Positions 50,551 through 60,034 of a DNA stretch of 64,000 nucleotides are shown here, piece by piece. The position numbers and the translations under genes are program-made. The notes beneath the pieces are model-generated. The model saw nothing but the letters and a program-made list of their open reading frames with translations. It searched no databases and was not told where the DNA came from. Numbering within the stretch: the first letter of the stretch is position 1; each line of letters starts with the position of its first letter. The DNA is from Methylobacterium sp. Leaf125. GTDB taxonomy: Bacteria > Pseudomonadota > Alphaproteobacteria > Rhizobiales > Beijerinckiaceae. The DNA lies in contig NZ_LMNU01000012.1 of the NCBI RefSeq assembly GCF_001423085.1, positions 1,091-65,090 of the forward strand, read 5' to 3'.

Positions 50551-50920
50551 GGTCCGTGCGGTCGCGCGCCGGCGCGCCACCGAGCTCCGGGGCCGCAGCG
50601 CCGAGAGCCTCGCGCTCCTCGCCTTGCTGCTCAAGGGCTACCGTCCCCTCGGAGCGCGCTTCCGCGCGGCGGGGGGCGAGATCGACCTGATCGTCCGGCG
50701 CGGGGCGACGATCGCGTTCGTGGAGGTGAAGGCGCGGAGCACGCTGGCGGCCGCTCAGGGCGCCATCGACGGGCACAAGGTCGCGCGCTTCTCGCGGGCG
50801 GCCCGGGCCTGGATCAGCCGGCACCCGAACACGGACGCGGCGACCTTCCGGGCGGACGCGGTGTTCGTCGCACCCTGGACTTGGCCCCGGCACGTGGCCG
50901 ACGCCTTTCCGATCCGGTGA
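50540..50920 (+). CDS. yraN: YraN/UPF0102 nuclease-like protein
   Basis: A 126-aa UPF0102 protein of the restriction-endonuclease-like fold. The catalytic-type residues are Glu/Asp in [11 protein letters not shown] and the Glu-x-Lys of [10 protein letters not shown], with the N-terminal [20 protein letters not shown]. Its cellular role is unclear; relatives are proposed to act in DNA repair or uptake. It starts at ATG 50540 inside rsmI, so the two are co-translated. Confidence 0.92.
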   Translation: MKPEVRAVARRRATELRGRSAESLALLALLLKGYRPLGARFRAAGGEIDLIVRRGATIAFVEVKARSTLAAAQGAIDGHKVARFSRAARAWISRHPNTDAATFRADAVFVAPWTWPRHVADAFPIR

Positions 50921-50922
50921 GA

Positions 50923-51312
50923 TCAGGCGCGCGCGGCGGCCACCGCGGCGATCAGCGTGCGTTTGAGATCGGCCTGGCTGAACGGCTTCTGCACGACCGG
51001 ACGCTCGCGGAAGGGCTCGCGAATCCCGGCCCCGCCATAGCCCGTCGAGAACACGATGGGCAGGTTGCGCTTCACGATGGCCTCGGCCACCGGATAGATC
51101 GGTTCGCCCGCGACGTTGACGTCGAGGATGGCGACCTCGAAACTCTCGTTCTGCGCCATCTCGAGGGCGGTCGACAGACGCGCGGCGGGTCCGACGACGG
51201 TGCAACCGAAATCGAGCAGCATGTCTTCGAGCAGCATCGAGATCGCAGCCTCGTCCTCGACGACAAGCACGCGAGCCCCGTTGAGAAGGTCTTCGTCCAC
51301 TTGAGCACTCAC
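50923..51312 (-). CDS. Single-domain response regulator (receiver only)
   Basis: A 129-aa receiver protein of the CheY fold without an output domain. Acidic Glu19/Asp20 (VLVVEDE), phosphoacceptor Asp64 (AILDVNVAGE), the Ser/Thr of VFSTGYGG and Lys of VVQKPFSQADL are all present. It is likely a phosphorelay partner or allosteric regulator in a larger network; its histidine kinase is not nearby. Start GTG 51312 is favoured over GTG 51300, as the latter lacks a ribosome site. Confidence 0.85.
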   Translation of the reverse strand: MSAQVDEDLLNGARVLVVEDEAAISMLLEDMLLDFGCTVVGPAARLSTALEMAQNESFEVAILDVNVAGEPIYPVAEAIVKRNLPIVFSTGYGGAGIREPFRERPVVQKPFSQADLKRTLIAAVAAARA

Positions 51313-51615
51313 GCCGGGGCTTCTTCCCTTCGATCGACTTGGAATTCCAAAACGCCTTCCGCGGAAGGTGTTGAGGGGTTCGCTCCCACCGTGTGCAACC
51401 GGCCTCGCGTGATGCGAATGATGCAGGGCCTGAGCGAGACCGCAAGGCCCGCTGAACGGCCCGGCATAGAGCGAGCCGTCGCCCGTTCCGCGGGGCGTGT
51501 CAAGCACCTGGCCGTCGTCAAAGGCCGTCGGCAGGCCAGCAATGTTACGGTCTGAAACATTTCTGTGCCACCGAGCTCCACCGGTAGGCAGACGCCCCTG
51601 GAACGCCAACAACCT
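51313..51615. other. Intergenic region with a 14-bp palindrome
   Basis: A 303-bp gap between the divergent receiver and transporter genes. No gene is seen. It includes the palindrome CCTTCCGCGGAAGG at 51355-51368, 43 bp upstream of the receiver start, which could be an operator. The transporter promoter presumably lies on the right side. Confidence 0.5.
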
Positions 51616-52557
51616 ATGTTAACGAAACGGGACGGGCCGCGAGACTGGACACGACGGTCGGCCATCACTGGGCTCGCCCTCTTCAGCGTGCGGGCCGGTG
51701 GCGCGGCCGCAGCCGCGACCTCGCTCGTGGTGGCCTCCAAGAGCGACACCGAGGGCGCCCTGACGGGCGCCATGATCGCCCTGGTCCTGGAAAGGCTGAA
51801 CCTTCCCGTCCTGCGCCGGCTCGGGCTCGGGCCGACCCTGATCGTTCGCAACAGCCTCCTGTCCGGCGAGATCTCGATCTATCCCGAATACACCGGCAAC
51901 GGCGCCTTCTTCTCCGGCACGGAGAACGATCCGATTTGGAAGTCGCCGCAGGGCGCCTACGACACCATTCGGCGGCTCGACGCCGCCCGCGGCCTGACCT
52001 GGCTGACGCGGGCGCCGGCCAACAACACGTGGCTGATCGCCGTCAACGGGGCGCTCGCCCGGCGCGAGCACCTGACCACGATGACTGACTTCGCCGGAGC
52101 CGTGCGCCGCGGCCTCATCCGGCTCGCCGCCTCCACCGAGTTCGTGGAGAGTGCCGCGGCCCTGCCGGCCTTCGAGGCGGCCTACGGCTTCTCCCTGCCC
52201 CTCGTTCGCATCATCAGCCTGCCCGGCGGCGACACCTCCGTCACGGCGCGGGCGGCCGCGCAGGGGATCAGCGGCGTGAATGCCGGCATGGTCTACGGCA
52301 CCGACGGCGCGCTCTCGGCCCTCGACCTCAGCGTGATGAGCGATCCCCTGGCTGCGCAGATCGTCTACGAGGTGGCCCCCGTGATCCGCGAGGCCGATCT
52401 CGCCCGCCACCCCGAGATCGCACCCGCCCTGGCGCGGGTGTTCACCCACCTCGACGCCGAGACCCTGAGGCGGCTGAACGCGCGCATCACCGTGGACGGC
52501 GCGGTCGCCGAAGCCGTGGCGGCCCGATACCTGTCCGAGAACGGGCTGCTGCCATGA
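51616..52557 (+). CDS. OsmU-type glycine betaine/choline-binding protein of an ABC transporter
   Basis: A 313-aa periplasmic substrate-binding protein (OsmF/YehZ, OpuAC-type). The N-terminus has a twin-arginine-like stretch (DWTRRSAITGLAL) and signal sequence to about residue 33. The fold begins SLVVASKSDTEGALTGAMIA, with ISIYPEYTGNG and NNTWLIAVN as family marks. Related proteins bind betaine, choline or related quaternary amines in osmotic stress. It is followed by two permease genes (4-bp overlaps). Confidence 0.85.
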   Translation: MLTKRDGPRDWTRRSAITGLALFSVRAGGAAAAATSLVVASKSDTEGALTGAMIALVLERLNLPVLRRLGLGPTLIVRNSLLSGEISIYPEYTGNGAFFSGTENDPIWKSPQGAYDTIRRLDAARGLTWLTRAPANNTWLIAVNGALARREHLTTMTDFAGAVRRGLIRLAASTEFVESAAALPAFEAAYGFSLPLVRIISLPGGDTSVTARAAAQGISGVNAGMVYGTDGALSALDLSVMSDPLAAQIVYEVAPVIREADLARHPEIAPALARVFTHLDAETLRRLNARITVDGAVAEAVAARYLSENGLLP

Positions 52558-53741
52558 TTGTGGGGACGACGGACATCACGCCGCAAGGGCTCTCGATCGG
52601 GCGTGTCCTGCCGGCACTCGTGGCCACCGCATGGCTCGGTGCGCTGGCCCTCGCGCTGACCCGGCTGCCGGTGCTCACCATCGCCCGGAACCGGCTGGCG
52701 CTCGGGGATTCCCTGACCGGGTCAGCGGCACTCGGCGGAACCGCCGTCCTCGTGCTCGGGATGAGCGCTCTCGCGATCGGCCTCCTGGTCTCGCGCAGGA
52801 GCACGGCTTCGGTGATCGCCCTATTCCTGCTGCTCCCGGCGATCCTGGCCTTCCTCCACGGCCTCGGTACGGGCGCCGCCCGGTCGCTCGCCGAACTCTC
52901 ACCGGCCGCGCGGGCCGGTCTCGGTTCGGGATCCTGGCTCACCCTGACCCTCCTCACCGGCGCCCTGGGCCTTGCCGTTCGGCACTCTCGGCGACCAGGG
53001 CTCGGCCTCGCCACGGGGCTCGGCCTGATCCTCGCACTCGTCGGCCTCGGGTGGTCCGGCGCCCTCGATGCCCTGTCGCTCGCGGTCGAGTACGCGGCGC
53101 GGCGCGCGACGGTGAACGCAGCGATCGGAGAGCACATCGCCCTCGCGGGTACGGCCCTGGTCCTCGCCGGGCTCCTCGCGGTCGGGCTCGCGCTGTTCCG
53201 GCGGGGGCAGGGACTGGTGGCCCTGATCCTCGGCGGGCTCCAGGTCGTGCCCGCCGTCGCGCTGCTCGGTGCGATGGTCGCCGTGATGTCGGGCCTCCTC
53301 CGCGCCGTCCCGACCCTGCGGGAACTCGGTCTCTCGGCGCTGGGCCCCGTACCGGCCATCATCGCCATCGCCGCCTACCTGGCCCTGCCGCTCTGGCGCG
53401 GGCTGAGCTTGGCCCTGCGGGCGCCCGACGACGACACCCTCCAGGCCGCCGAGGCCCTTGGCCTCTCGCCCGGACAGGTCCTGGTGCGGGTCCGCCTGCC
53501 GATCGGAGCGCCGATCCTCGTCGGGGCCGTGCGGGTCGCGGCCGTCCAGGGCCTCGGCCTCGCCACCCTCGGCGCGTTGGTGGGGGCCGGCGGCCTCGGC
53601 CGCATCGTCTTCGACGGGATGGCTCAGTTCGCGCCCGACCTGATCCTCCTCGGGGCGATTCCCGTCGTGGTACTCTCGCTGCTGACCGAGCGCGGACTGA
53701 GCCGGTTGGAGGCTGCCGCGCGGCGGCGGTGGCACGCATGA
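52554..53741 (+). CDS. OsmU-type ABC transporter permease (large, YehY-like)
   Basis: A 395-aa permease. An N-terminal half of five or six helices precedes a BPD-type inner-membrane domain with the EAA loop (LQAAEALGLSPGQVLVRVRL). Length and structure match YehY of the OsmU osmoprotectant importer. It overlaps the binding protein gene by 4 bp and the next permease by 4 bp (ATGA), so the three form one unit. Confidence 0.87.
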   Translation: MIVGTTDITPQGLSIGRVLPALVATAWLGALALALTRLPVLTIARNRLALGDSLTGSAALGGTAVLVLGMSALAIGLLVSRRSTASVIALFLLLPAILAFLHGLGTGAARSLAELSPAARAGLGSGSWLTLTLLTGALGLAVRHSRRPGLGLATGLGLILALVGLGWSGALDALSLAVEYAARRATVNAAIGEHIALAGTALVLAGLLAVGLALFRRGQGLVALILGGLQVVPAVALLGAMVAVMSGLLRAVPTLRELGLSALGPVPAIIAIAAYLALPLWRGLSLALRAPDDDTLQAAEALGLSPGQVLVRVRLPIGAPILVGAVRVAAVQGLGLATLGALVGAGGLGRIVFDGMAQFAPDLILLGAIPVVVLSLLTERGLSRLEAAARRRWHA

Positions 53742-54475
53742 GACGATCTCGGATGTCCGCGCCCCTCGGCTTCGCGCTCACAGGCCTCGCCCTCGCCGGA
53801 GCGAGCCATCCCACGGTCGCCCGCTGGATCACCGAGGCCCTGGGAGAGCCCGCACGGCGTCCCGTGTCGGTGGAGCGTCTCCTCGACCTGACGCGGGCCC
53901 ACCTCGCCCTGGCCGGGATCGGACTCGCCCTCGTGGCCGTCCTCGGAATCGGCCTCGGCATCCTGGTCACGCGCCGCTTCGCCGAACCCTGGCGGCCGGC
54001 GATCGACGGACTTGCGGCCGCCGCCCAGGCGGTACCGCCCGTGGTCGTGGTCGCGCTCGCCCTGCCGGTCCTCGGTTTCGGCGGTCCCCCGACGCTGCTC
54101 GCCCTCGTCGCCTACGGGATCATGCCGGTCCTGAGGGGGACGGCGGGCGCCATCACGGGGGTGCCGCCGGAGGTCCGCGAGGCCGGACGGGCGATCGGCC
54201 TGACCAGGCTCCAGATCCTGGCCCGGATCGAACTGCCCCTGGCCGCCCCCGCTATCGTCGAGACCCTGCGCACCGCCCTGGTGCTCGCCATCGCCACCGC
54301 CGCGGTCGGCGCCCTGGCGGGCGCCTCGACCCTCGGCACGCCCATCGTGGCCGGCCTGCAGAACCAGAATACCGTGGCGATGCTCCAGGGCACCGCCGCC
54401 ACCGCCGCCCTGGCCTTCCTGGCCGACGCCGCGCTGCTGGCGGCCGTCGCCGGGTGGCGCGTTATTCGTCCTTGA
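53738..54475 (+). CDS. OsmU-type ABC transporter permease (small, YehW-like)
   Basis: A 245-aa permease of five or six helices with the BPD domain; the EAA loop reads [20 protein letters not shown]. It matches the YehW-type partner of YehY. No ATP-binding gene is found on either side: the 3' end overlaps the convergent L,D-transpeptidase by 14 bp, and the upstream neighbour is a divergent receiver gene. The ATPase must come from elsewhere, or the system is non-functional. Confidence 0.87.
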   Translation: MRRSRMSAPLGFALTGLALAGASHPTVARWITEALGEPARRPVSVERLLDLTRAHLALAGIGLALVAVLGIGLGILVTRRFAEPWRPAIDGLAAAAQAVPPVVVVALALPVLGFGGPPTLLALVAYGIMPVLRGTAGAITGVPPEVREAGRAIGLTRLQILARIELPLAAPAIVETLRTALVLAIATAAVGALAGASTLGTPIVAGLQNQNTVAMLQGTAATAALAFLADAALLAAVAGWRVIRP

Positions 54476-55811
54476 ACACCACCTGAGCGCCGCGGCTGAC
54501 ACGATTGGCGAGATCGCGCGCATCCCAGTTCGTCAGGCGGATGCAGCCGTGGGATTCGGTCTTGCCGACCTTCTCCGGCTCCGGCGTCCCATGGATGCCG
54601 TAGGAAGGGATCGAGAGATCGATCCAGACCACGCCGACCGGGTTGTTGGGGCCGGGAGGAATGGTGAACTTGGTCTTCGCCTTCACGCCGGCGAATTGAT
54701 ACTTCGGATTGTAGGTGTAGGTCGGCGCGTAGGCGACGCCCTCGACCTTCGCCTCGCCGGACGGCGCCGGCTTCTCCTCGCTGCCGATCGAGGCGGGATA
54801 GAACGCGACGAGCTTGCCGTCCGTGTCGAAGGCCCGCACGTGGCGGCTCTCCTTGTCGACCTCGATGCGGGTCACGGTCTTCGTGTCGCGCTCCGTCGGA
54901 TCGCTGGACTCGCCGCCGGAATCCTTCGCCTCCGTGGGCTTGCCTTCGTCGCGCCGGGCCTCCTTTCCGGCCGCTTTGCTGCCCGCGTCCTTGCCGCTCT
55001 CCGGCTTGCCGGCTTCCCGCTTGGTGGAGTCCTGCTTGGTGTCGTTCTGGGCCTGCTTCTTCGCGGCCTTCTCCTCCGCCGTCGGCTTGCCGGTCTCCAG
55101 CGGCTTCACCGCCGCGACCAGGATCGTCGTACCGGCCTTGCCGAAATCCGCATCGGGATTGAGCGCGCTCAGGAGATCCGGGGCCATGTGGAAGCGCTCG
55201 GCCAGCATCTCGCGCGGGCTGGTATAGCCGAGGGCGTCGAGGTCGGCCTGGTCCTCCATCTTCGCCGGCATCTTCTCCACGAAGGGGCCGGCCGCGTCGG
55301 CCTCCGTCACGGTGTACTCGGTCAGCACCGGATCGTGGCTCGTCGCCTGGAGCTTGTCGGCGAGGTCCGGCTCGATCGCCGTCTCGGCCTTCAGGCCGTT
55401 GGCGGTGGCGAAGGCCGCCAGGGCGCCGCGCAGGTTGTCGCCGTCCCGACCGTCGATGGCGCCGGGCGAGAAATGAGCCCGGTCCAGGAGGACCTGCGCC
55501 TTCACGAGCGCCGCCTCCGGCCGCTTGGTGCCGCTGCGCTTGGCGGCGTCGCCCTTCGACTCGGCCTCGTCCGACGTCTTCGCGGCCCCCTTCTTCGCGG
55601 CTCCGCCCTTGGCGTCGGTCTTCTCACCGCCCCTGGCGTCCGTCTTGGCGGCATCCCCCGTCGGCGCCAAGGCTGCCGATTCGACGGCCTCGCGCGTCAG
55701 GGCGGGGGATTCCGCCTTGTCCTTCGTCTCGGCCTGGGCGCCGCCCGACAGGGCGACCAGGGCGAGGGCAGCCAGACCGCCGCCAATCCGTGTCGAAGGA
55801 TACCTGATCAC
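54462..55811 (-). CDS. L,D-transpeptidase (YkuD family) with long Lys/Ala/Glu linker
   Basis: A 449-aa exported enzyme. The signal peptide ends near GGAQA, then come a Lys/Ala-rich linker, a peptidoglycan-binding-like segment ([20 protein letters not shown]), a second low-complexity linker (residues 245-310) and the YkuD domain. The catalytic motif is [20 protein letters not shown] with the nucleophile Cys in SHGCIR. L,D-transpeptidases form 3-3 crosslinks in peptidoglycan or attach proteins to it. Its 3' end overlaps the transporter permease gene by 14 bp on the opposite strand. Confidence 0.9.
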   Translation of the reverse strand: MIRYPSTRIGGGLAALALVALSGGAQAETKDKAESPALTREAVESAALAPTGDAAKTDARGGEKTDAKGGAAKKGAAKTSDEAESKGDAAKRSGTKRPEAALVKAQVLLDRAHFSPGAIDGRDGDNLRGALAAFATANGLKAETAIEPDLADKLQATSHDPVLTEYTVTEADAAGPFVEKMPAKMEDQADLDALGYTSPREMLAERFHMAPDLLSALNPDADFGKAGTTILVAAVKPLETGKPTAEEKAAKKQAQNDTKQDSTKREAGKPESGKDAGSKAAGKEARRDEGKPTEAKDSGGESSDPTERDTKTVTRIEVDKESRHVRAFDTDGKLVAFYPASIGSEEKPAPSGEAKVEGVAYAPTYTYNPKYQFAGVKAKTKFTIPPGPNNPVGVVWIDLSIPSYGIHGTPEPEKVGKTESHGCIRLTNWDARDLANRVSRGAQVVFKDE

Positions 55812-55881
55812 CGAAGATCTCCCGGGCTATCTGCCTGATGTCGCACAAGTAAGCGCGCTGGACCGGATGGCGTTCCGCCCC

Positions 55882-56784
55882 TCACTGACACAGGCGGTGC
55901 CCGGCATTCCGCTGCCGCTCGTCGAGGTGGAGGTGGTTGGCGTGCGCCGCATCCGAGCCCGGGCCGAGGACCGTCCGGAAGAAGGCACAGGCCCGGCCAC
56001 GCACCGCGGTGAGGAAGGTGGCTTCTGGCGTTCCCTCCGGCGCGGCCAGCACCGAAACCGCCGGGCGGCTGGCGAAGGTGAAGCCCATCACGTCGACGCC
56101 GTTGGCGAAACTGTGCTCGCTGAGCTTGGCATCGGGATCGTGGTTCTGGCCCCGGCATTCGTAGGAGGTCCCGATCGTCAGCCCCTTCAGCGGCTGGCCG
56201 AGGTCGCGCTCGGCGGCCACCTGCGCCTCCGTCGCCCAGCGGGCGAGGGATTCGGCGGCCTCGCAGACGAGGGTCACCGGCGGCACCAGGGCGAGGTCGT
56301 CGGCCAGCGCCGTGACCTTGAGGGGCTTGGCCGCCCCGCATTGGCCGTTCGCCAGGGCCGGCAGCGGCTCGAAGCGGGCGCCGAGGCGCTCCAGGCGGCG
56401 CCGGCAGGCGCTGTCGTCCACGGGTGCCACGGTGATGGCCAGGGCAGGGGTCGAGAGTTCGGCGGGCCGTGGGGGCGGCGCCGGGATCTCCGCGCCGTCC
56501 GCCGGCTTCAGCGGCTCGGCTTCGCGCGTCCTGGCCGTCTCGCTGGGGGGAGACAGCTCGGCCGGTCGTTCGGGCGGGCGCGGCGCTTCGGCCTGGGCCG
56601 GCGTGGCGAGTTCCGCCGGGCGGGGCGGGGGCGCCGGCGGCGGCATCGGGATCGCCGTCGCATCCGAAGGCACGCCCTTCTCCTGCGCCCAGCAGGCACC
56701 CGTCGGGCCAAGCGCGCCGGCGAGCACCAGGGTCGCGGCCCCGACGAGACGAGAGGTGGGGCGGTGGCGCATCGCGTTTTCCAT
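55882..56784 (-). CDS. Extensin-like C-terminal domain protein
   Basis: A 300-aa exported protein: signal peptide to about residue 32, a Pro/Ala/Glu-rich linker with repeated PPRPAEL segments (residues 42-115), then a folded domain of about 180 residues. The latter (CRRRLERLGARFEPLPAL, SYECRGQNHDPDAKLSEHSF, AHANHLHLD) is the extensin-like domain common in Rhizobiales, resembling zinc D,D-peptidases with conserved His/Asp. A peptidoglycan role is likely. Met5 (56772) is the alternative start. Confidence 0.8.
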   Translation of the reverse strand: MENAMRHRPTSRLVGAATLVLAGALGPTGACWAQEKGVPSDATAIPMPPPAPPPRPAELATPAQAEAPRPPERPAELSPPSETARTREAEPLKPADGAEIPAPPPRPAELSTPALAITVAPVDDSACRRRLERLGARFEPLPALANGQCGAAKPLKVTALADDLALVPPVTLVCEAAESLARWATEAQVAAERDLGQPLKGLTIGTSYECRGQNHDPDAKLSEHSFANGVDVMGFTFASRPAVSVLAAPEGTPEATFLTAVRGRACAFFRTVLGPGSDAAHANHLHLDERQRNAGHRLCQ

Positions 56785-56987
56785 CTGGTCCGAATCCCAT
56801 CTGATCCGAGCGTTCGGACGGCCTGTAACGGTCGGGAGGCTCTGCGGGTTCGCGAGGAGCAACCGCCGGGTCACCCGGAGACGAAACCCGCACCGTGTCG
56901 CCCGCCAGCGCAGGCGCGCCTTTGCGCTTCGCGCCAGCGTGCTTACGTTGCGGCGCGACGCGGGATGAACCGCACGAAGGAACGCGA

Positions 56988-59090
56988 ATGACCACTGGCA
57001 CGCCCGACGCTTCCCCGGCGATGGCTCCCGAGACCGCTGCCGCTCCCGTGGAGATCGGCCCCTTCGCCGACCCGGCCTGGTCGACGCCCCACGGCCTGCC
57101 GCCGTTCGAGCAGATCGCGCCCGCCCATTACCTCCCGGCCTTCGAAGCGGCGCTGGCGCATCATCGTGCCGAGATTGACGCGATCGCGGCGGACCCTGCG
57201 CCGCCGACCTTCGCCAACACGGTCGGCGCCCTCGAGCGGGCCGGACACGATCTCGACCGCGTCGCCTCGGTGTTCTTCAACCTCAGCGGAAGCCACACCA
57301 ATCCCGAGCTTCAGGCCGTCGAGCGGGCCATCACCCCCCGACTCGCCCGCCACGGCAGCGCGATCTACCTCAATGCCGCCCTCTGGGCCCGCATCTCCGC
57401 GGTGGATCCCGAGGCTGAGCAGCTCGGGCCGGAGGAACGCCGCGTCCTCGACCGCTACCGGACCCGCTTCCGCCGCTCGGGCGCCGACCTTGCACCCGAG
57501 GCCAAGGATCGGATGGCGGAGATCGCGGCCCGGATGGCCGAGCTCGGCACCACGTTCAGCCAGAACCTGCTCGCCGACGAGAGCAGTTTCGCCCTGCCCC
57601 TGGAGACCGAGGACGACCTTGCCGGGCTGCCGCCCTTCCTCCGCGCGGCCGCGGCCGCGGCGGCCCGGGAGCGGGGCAGCGCACACGGCCACGTCATCAC
57701 CCTGTCCCGCTCGCTGATCGAGCCGTTCCTCGTCTTCTCCACCCGCCGGGACCTGCGTGAGAAGGCCTACGAGGCCTGGACCCGTCGCGGCGAGAGCGGC
57801 GGCGCCACCGACAACCGCGGCATCATCGCGGAGATCGTCGCGCTGCGGGCGGAGCGCGCCCGCCTGCTGGGCTACGACAGCTTCGCCCATTTCAAGCTCT
57901 CGGACACGATGGCGGGCTCGCCCGACCGGGCGATGGATCTCCTGCGCAACGTCTGGACCCCGGCGCACCATCAGGCCGCCACCGAGCGGGACCGGCTGCA
58001 GGCGCTGGTCCAGGCAGAGGGCCACAACTTCGATCTCGCCAAACACGACTGGCGCCACTACGCCGAGAAGCTCCGCCGGGCCGAGCACGACCTCGACGAG
58101 AGCGAGATCAAGCCGTACCTGCCCCTCGACGGCGTCATCGCGGCGGCCTTCGATACGGCGGAGCGGCTCTTCGGCCTGCGCTTCGAGGAACTGGCCGACG
58201 TGCCGCGCTACCATCCGGACGTGCGCGCCTGGGCCGTGCGCAACGCGGATGGGTCCGAGGTCGGACTGTTCCTCGGCGATTACTTCGCCCGGGCCTCGAA
58301 GCGCAGCGGCGCCTGGATGAGCGCCTTCCGCACGCAGGAGCGGCTCAACGGCGACATCAAGCCGATCATCGTCAACGTGATGAACTTCGCCAAGGCACCG
58401 GCGGGCGAGGCGACCCTGCTCTCCTTCGACGATGCCCGGACGCTGTTCCACGAGTTCGGCCATGCCCTGCACGGTCTGCTCTCCGACGTGACCTATCCGC
58501 TGCTGGCCGGCACCGCGGTCCCGGGCGACTTCGTCGAGTTGCCGTCTCAGCTTTACGAGCACTGGCTCGAACAGCCGGAAGTGCTGCGCAAGCATGCGCG
58601 CCATTACCGCACCGGCGAGCCGATGCCCGAGGACCTGCTGAAGCGCCTGCTGGCCGCCCGGACCTTCAACCAGGGCTTCGCCACCATCGAGTACACCGCG
58701 TCGGCCATCGTCGACATGACGCTGCACCTGTCGAGCGGCGGTGAGGAGGGCCTCGACGTCGCGGCCTTCGAGGCGGACGCCCTCAAGCGCATCGCCATGC
58801 CGGTCGAGATCGCGATGCGGCACCGGACGCCGCATTTTGCGCATATCTTCTCGGGCGACGGCTATGCGGCCGGCTACTACAGCTATCTCTGGTCGGAAGT
58901 GCTCGATGCGGACGCGTTCGACGCCTTCCGCGAGGCCGGAGACATCTTCCACCCCGAGACGGCGGCCCGCCTGCGCCAGTTCGTCTACGGCGCCGGCAAC
59001 CTGCGCGACCCGAGCGAGGCCTACACCGCCTTCCGCGGACGGCTGCCCAGCATCGATCCGCTTCTGCGCCAGCGGGGGCTGGCGGCCTGA
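56988..59090 (+). CDS. M3-family oligopeptidase/dipeptidyl carboxypeptidase
   Basis: A 700-aa zinc metallopeptidase of the M3 (thimet/oligopeptidase A/Dcp) family. The active site HEFGH is at residues 488-492 (TLFHEFGHALHGLLS), with the third zinc ligand in the family's downstream Glu region (VELPSQLYEHW). The N-terminal helical domain starts around FADPAWSTPHGLPPFEQIAP. It degrades short peptides in the cytosol. ATG 56988 has GAAGGA just upstream. It is divergent from the extensin-like gene. Confidence 0.93.
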   Translation: MTTGTPDASPAMAPETAAAPVEIGPFADPAWSTPHGLPPFEQIAPAHYLPAFEAALAHHRAEIDAIAADPAPPTFANTVGALERAGHDLDRVASVFFNLSGSHTNPELQAVERAITPRLARHGSAIYLNAALWARISAVDPEAEQLGPEERRVLDRYRTRFRRSGADLAPEAKDRMAEIAARMAELGTTFSQNLLADESSFALPLETEDDLAGLPPFLRAAAAAAARERGSAHGHVITLSRSLIEPFLVFSTRRDLREKAYEAWTRRGESGGATDNRGIIAEIVALRAERARLLGYDSFAHFKLSDTMAGSPDRAMDLLRNVWTPAHHQAATERDRLQALVQAEGHNFDLAKHDWRHYAEKLRRAEHDLDESEIKPYLPLDGVIAAAFDTAERLFGLRFEELADVPRYHPDVRAWAVRNADGSEVGLFLGDYFARASKRSGAWMSAFRTQERLNGDIKPIIVNVMNFAKAPAGEATLLSFDDARTLFHEFGHALHGLLSDVTYPLLAGTAVPGDFVELPSQLYEHWLEQPEVLRKHARHYRTGEPMPEDLLKRLLAARTFNQGFATIEYTASAIVDMTLHLSSGGEEGLDVAAFEADALKRIAMPVEIAMRHRTPHFAHIFSGDGYAAGYYSYLWSEVLDADAFDAFREAGDIFHPETAARLRQFVYGAGNLRDPSEAYTAFRGRLPSIDPLLRQRGLAA

Positions 59091-59141
59091 GCACGGGACT
59101 GACTGAAAACAGGGTAACGCTTTCGTAAAGAAACAGCCTTA

Positions 59142-59175
59142 ACCAATGCTTCCTGCCCCATCAGGAAGCATTGGT
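59142..59175 (+). promoter_or_regulatory. 14-bp hairpin sequestering the next gene's ribosome-binding site
   Basis: ACCAATGCTTCCTG (59142-59155) pairs exactly with CAGGAAGCATTGGT (59162-59175) around the loop CCCCAT. The only good Shine-Dalgarno, AGGAAG (59163-59168), is inside the right arm and ATG 59177 follows by one base. The structure should hide the site when folded. It has no T-run, so it is not a terminator. Confidence 0.8.
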
Positions 59176-59176
59176 C

Positions 59177-59998
59177 ATGACGGATAAGGTCCTCGCGGCG
59201 TCGGCGGATGCCTCGCCCGAAACCCTGCTCAAGCAGGCGATTCTCGGGGCCCGCGCCTCGGCCGGGAAGGCCGCCGCGCCGTCGGTCGCCGAAAGCGCGT
59301 CCTGGACCGCGAGGCTCCGTGCCGAGCCACGCATCCTGGCAATTGCCGCTGCAAGTTTGGGCCTCGGTGCACTCGTGGGCGCCGGCGCGATGAGCCTAGC
59401 GGCCCCGCGCGCGACGGACGGTCGCGAGACCCTGGCGCAGATCCGTCATCAGATCGAAATCGGCCGCACCGAATCCGACCGTCAGGTCGAGCGCCTGGCC
59501 AAGGGCCTCGCGCAACTCCAAGACACAGCCGAGGCCGCCCGTACGGAGGCCAAGGCGCGTCACACGACTCTCGCGGAGCGTCTCGGACGCACCGAGCAGA
59601 CCCTCGCCACGAAGCTCGCTGCCACCGGCGACCGTCTCGAGCAGGCTGAGAAGGACCAGAGCGCCCGCCTCGCGGCACTGACCGCGCAGATCGAGAAGCG
59701 CGCCGCGGCCCCGGCTCCGTCCCCCGTCGTCGCGCCCCAGGCCGCCAAGCCGGCCGCCCTCGAGCCCACCGAGACGGGTGCGATTCCGGACAAGCCGAAG
59801 CCGTCACCGGCCGAAGGCTGGGCCGTGCGCGAGGTCTATGATGGCGTGGCGGTTCTGGAGGATCGCAAGCGACGGCTCGTCGAGGTCGGTCCCGGTGACA
59901 CCGTTCCGGGTGTCGGACGCATCGAGAGTATCGAGCGGCGCGGCAAGACCTGGGTCGTCGTCACCAAGCAGGGAACCATCACGCCGCAGACGTGGTGA
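59177..59998 (+). CDS. Membrane-anchored coiled-coil protein with SH3-like tail
   Basis: A 273-aa protein with a soluble N-terminus (1-53), one membrane helix (about 54-76: LAIAAASLGLGALVGAGAMS), a coiled-coil section (84-175, rich in Gln, Glu, Arg, Ala), a Pro-rich stretch, then a folded end of about 65 residues (GWAVREVYDGVAVLEDRKRR, VEVGPGDTVPGVGRIESIER) that reads like a small beta-barrel of the type seen in polar-localised or envelope-organising proteins. The function is unknown. Its start lies in the hairpin described just upstream. Confidence 0.75.
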   Translation: MTDKVLAASADASPETLLKQAILGARASAGKAAAPSVAESASWTARLRAEPRILAIAAASLGLGALVGAGAMSLAAPRATDGRETLAQIRHQIEIGRTESDRQVERLAKGLAQLQDTAEAARTEAKARHTTLAERLGRTEQTLATKLAATGDRLEQAEKDQSARLAALTAQIEKRAAAPAPSPVVAPQAAKPAALEPTETGAIPDKPKPSPAEGWAVREVYDGVAVLEDRKRRLVEVGPGDTVPGVGRIESIERRGKTWVVVTKQGTITPQTW

Positions 59999-60034
59999 TG
60001 CCCGAACGCCTCATAAGCCTCCAAGGCGTCCGGT

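Noticed and set aside
56943..58952. Long minus-strand open frame opposite the M3 peptidase
   Set aside because: Composition artefact antisense to an intact peptidase with HEFGH.
59142..59175. Terminator of the M3 peptidase
   Set aside because: The stem is strong, but no T-run follows and the right arm overlaps a ribosome site, so a translational element fits better.
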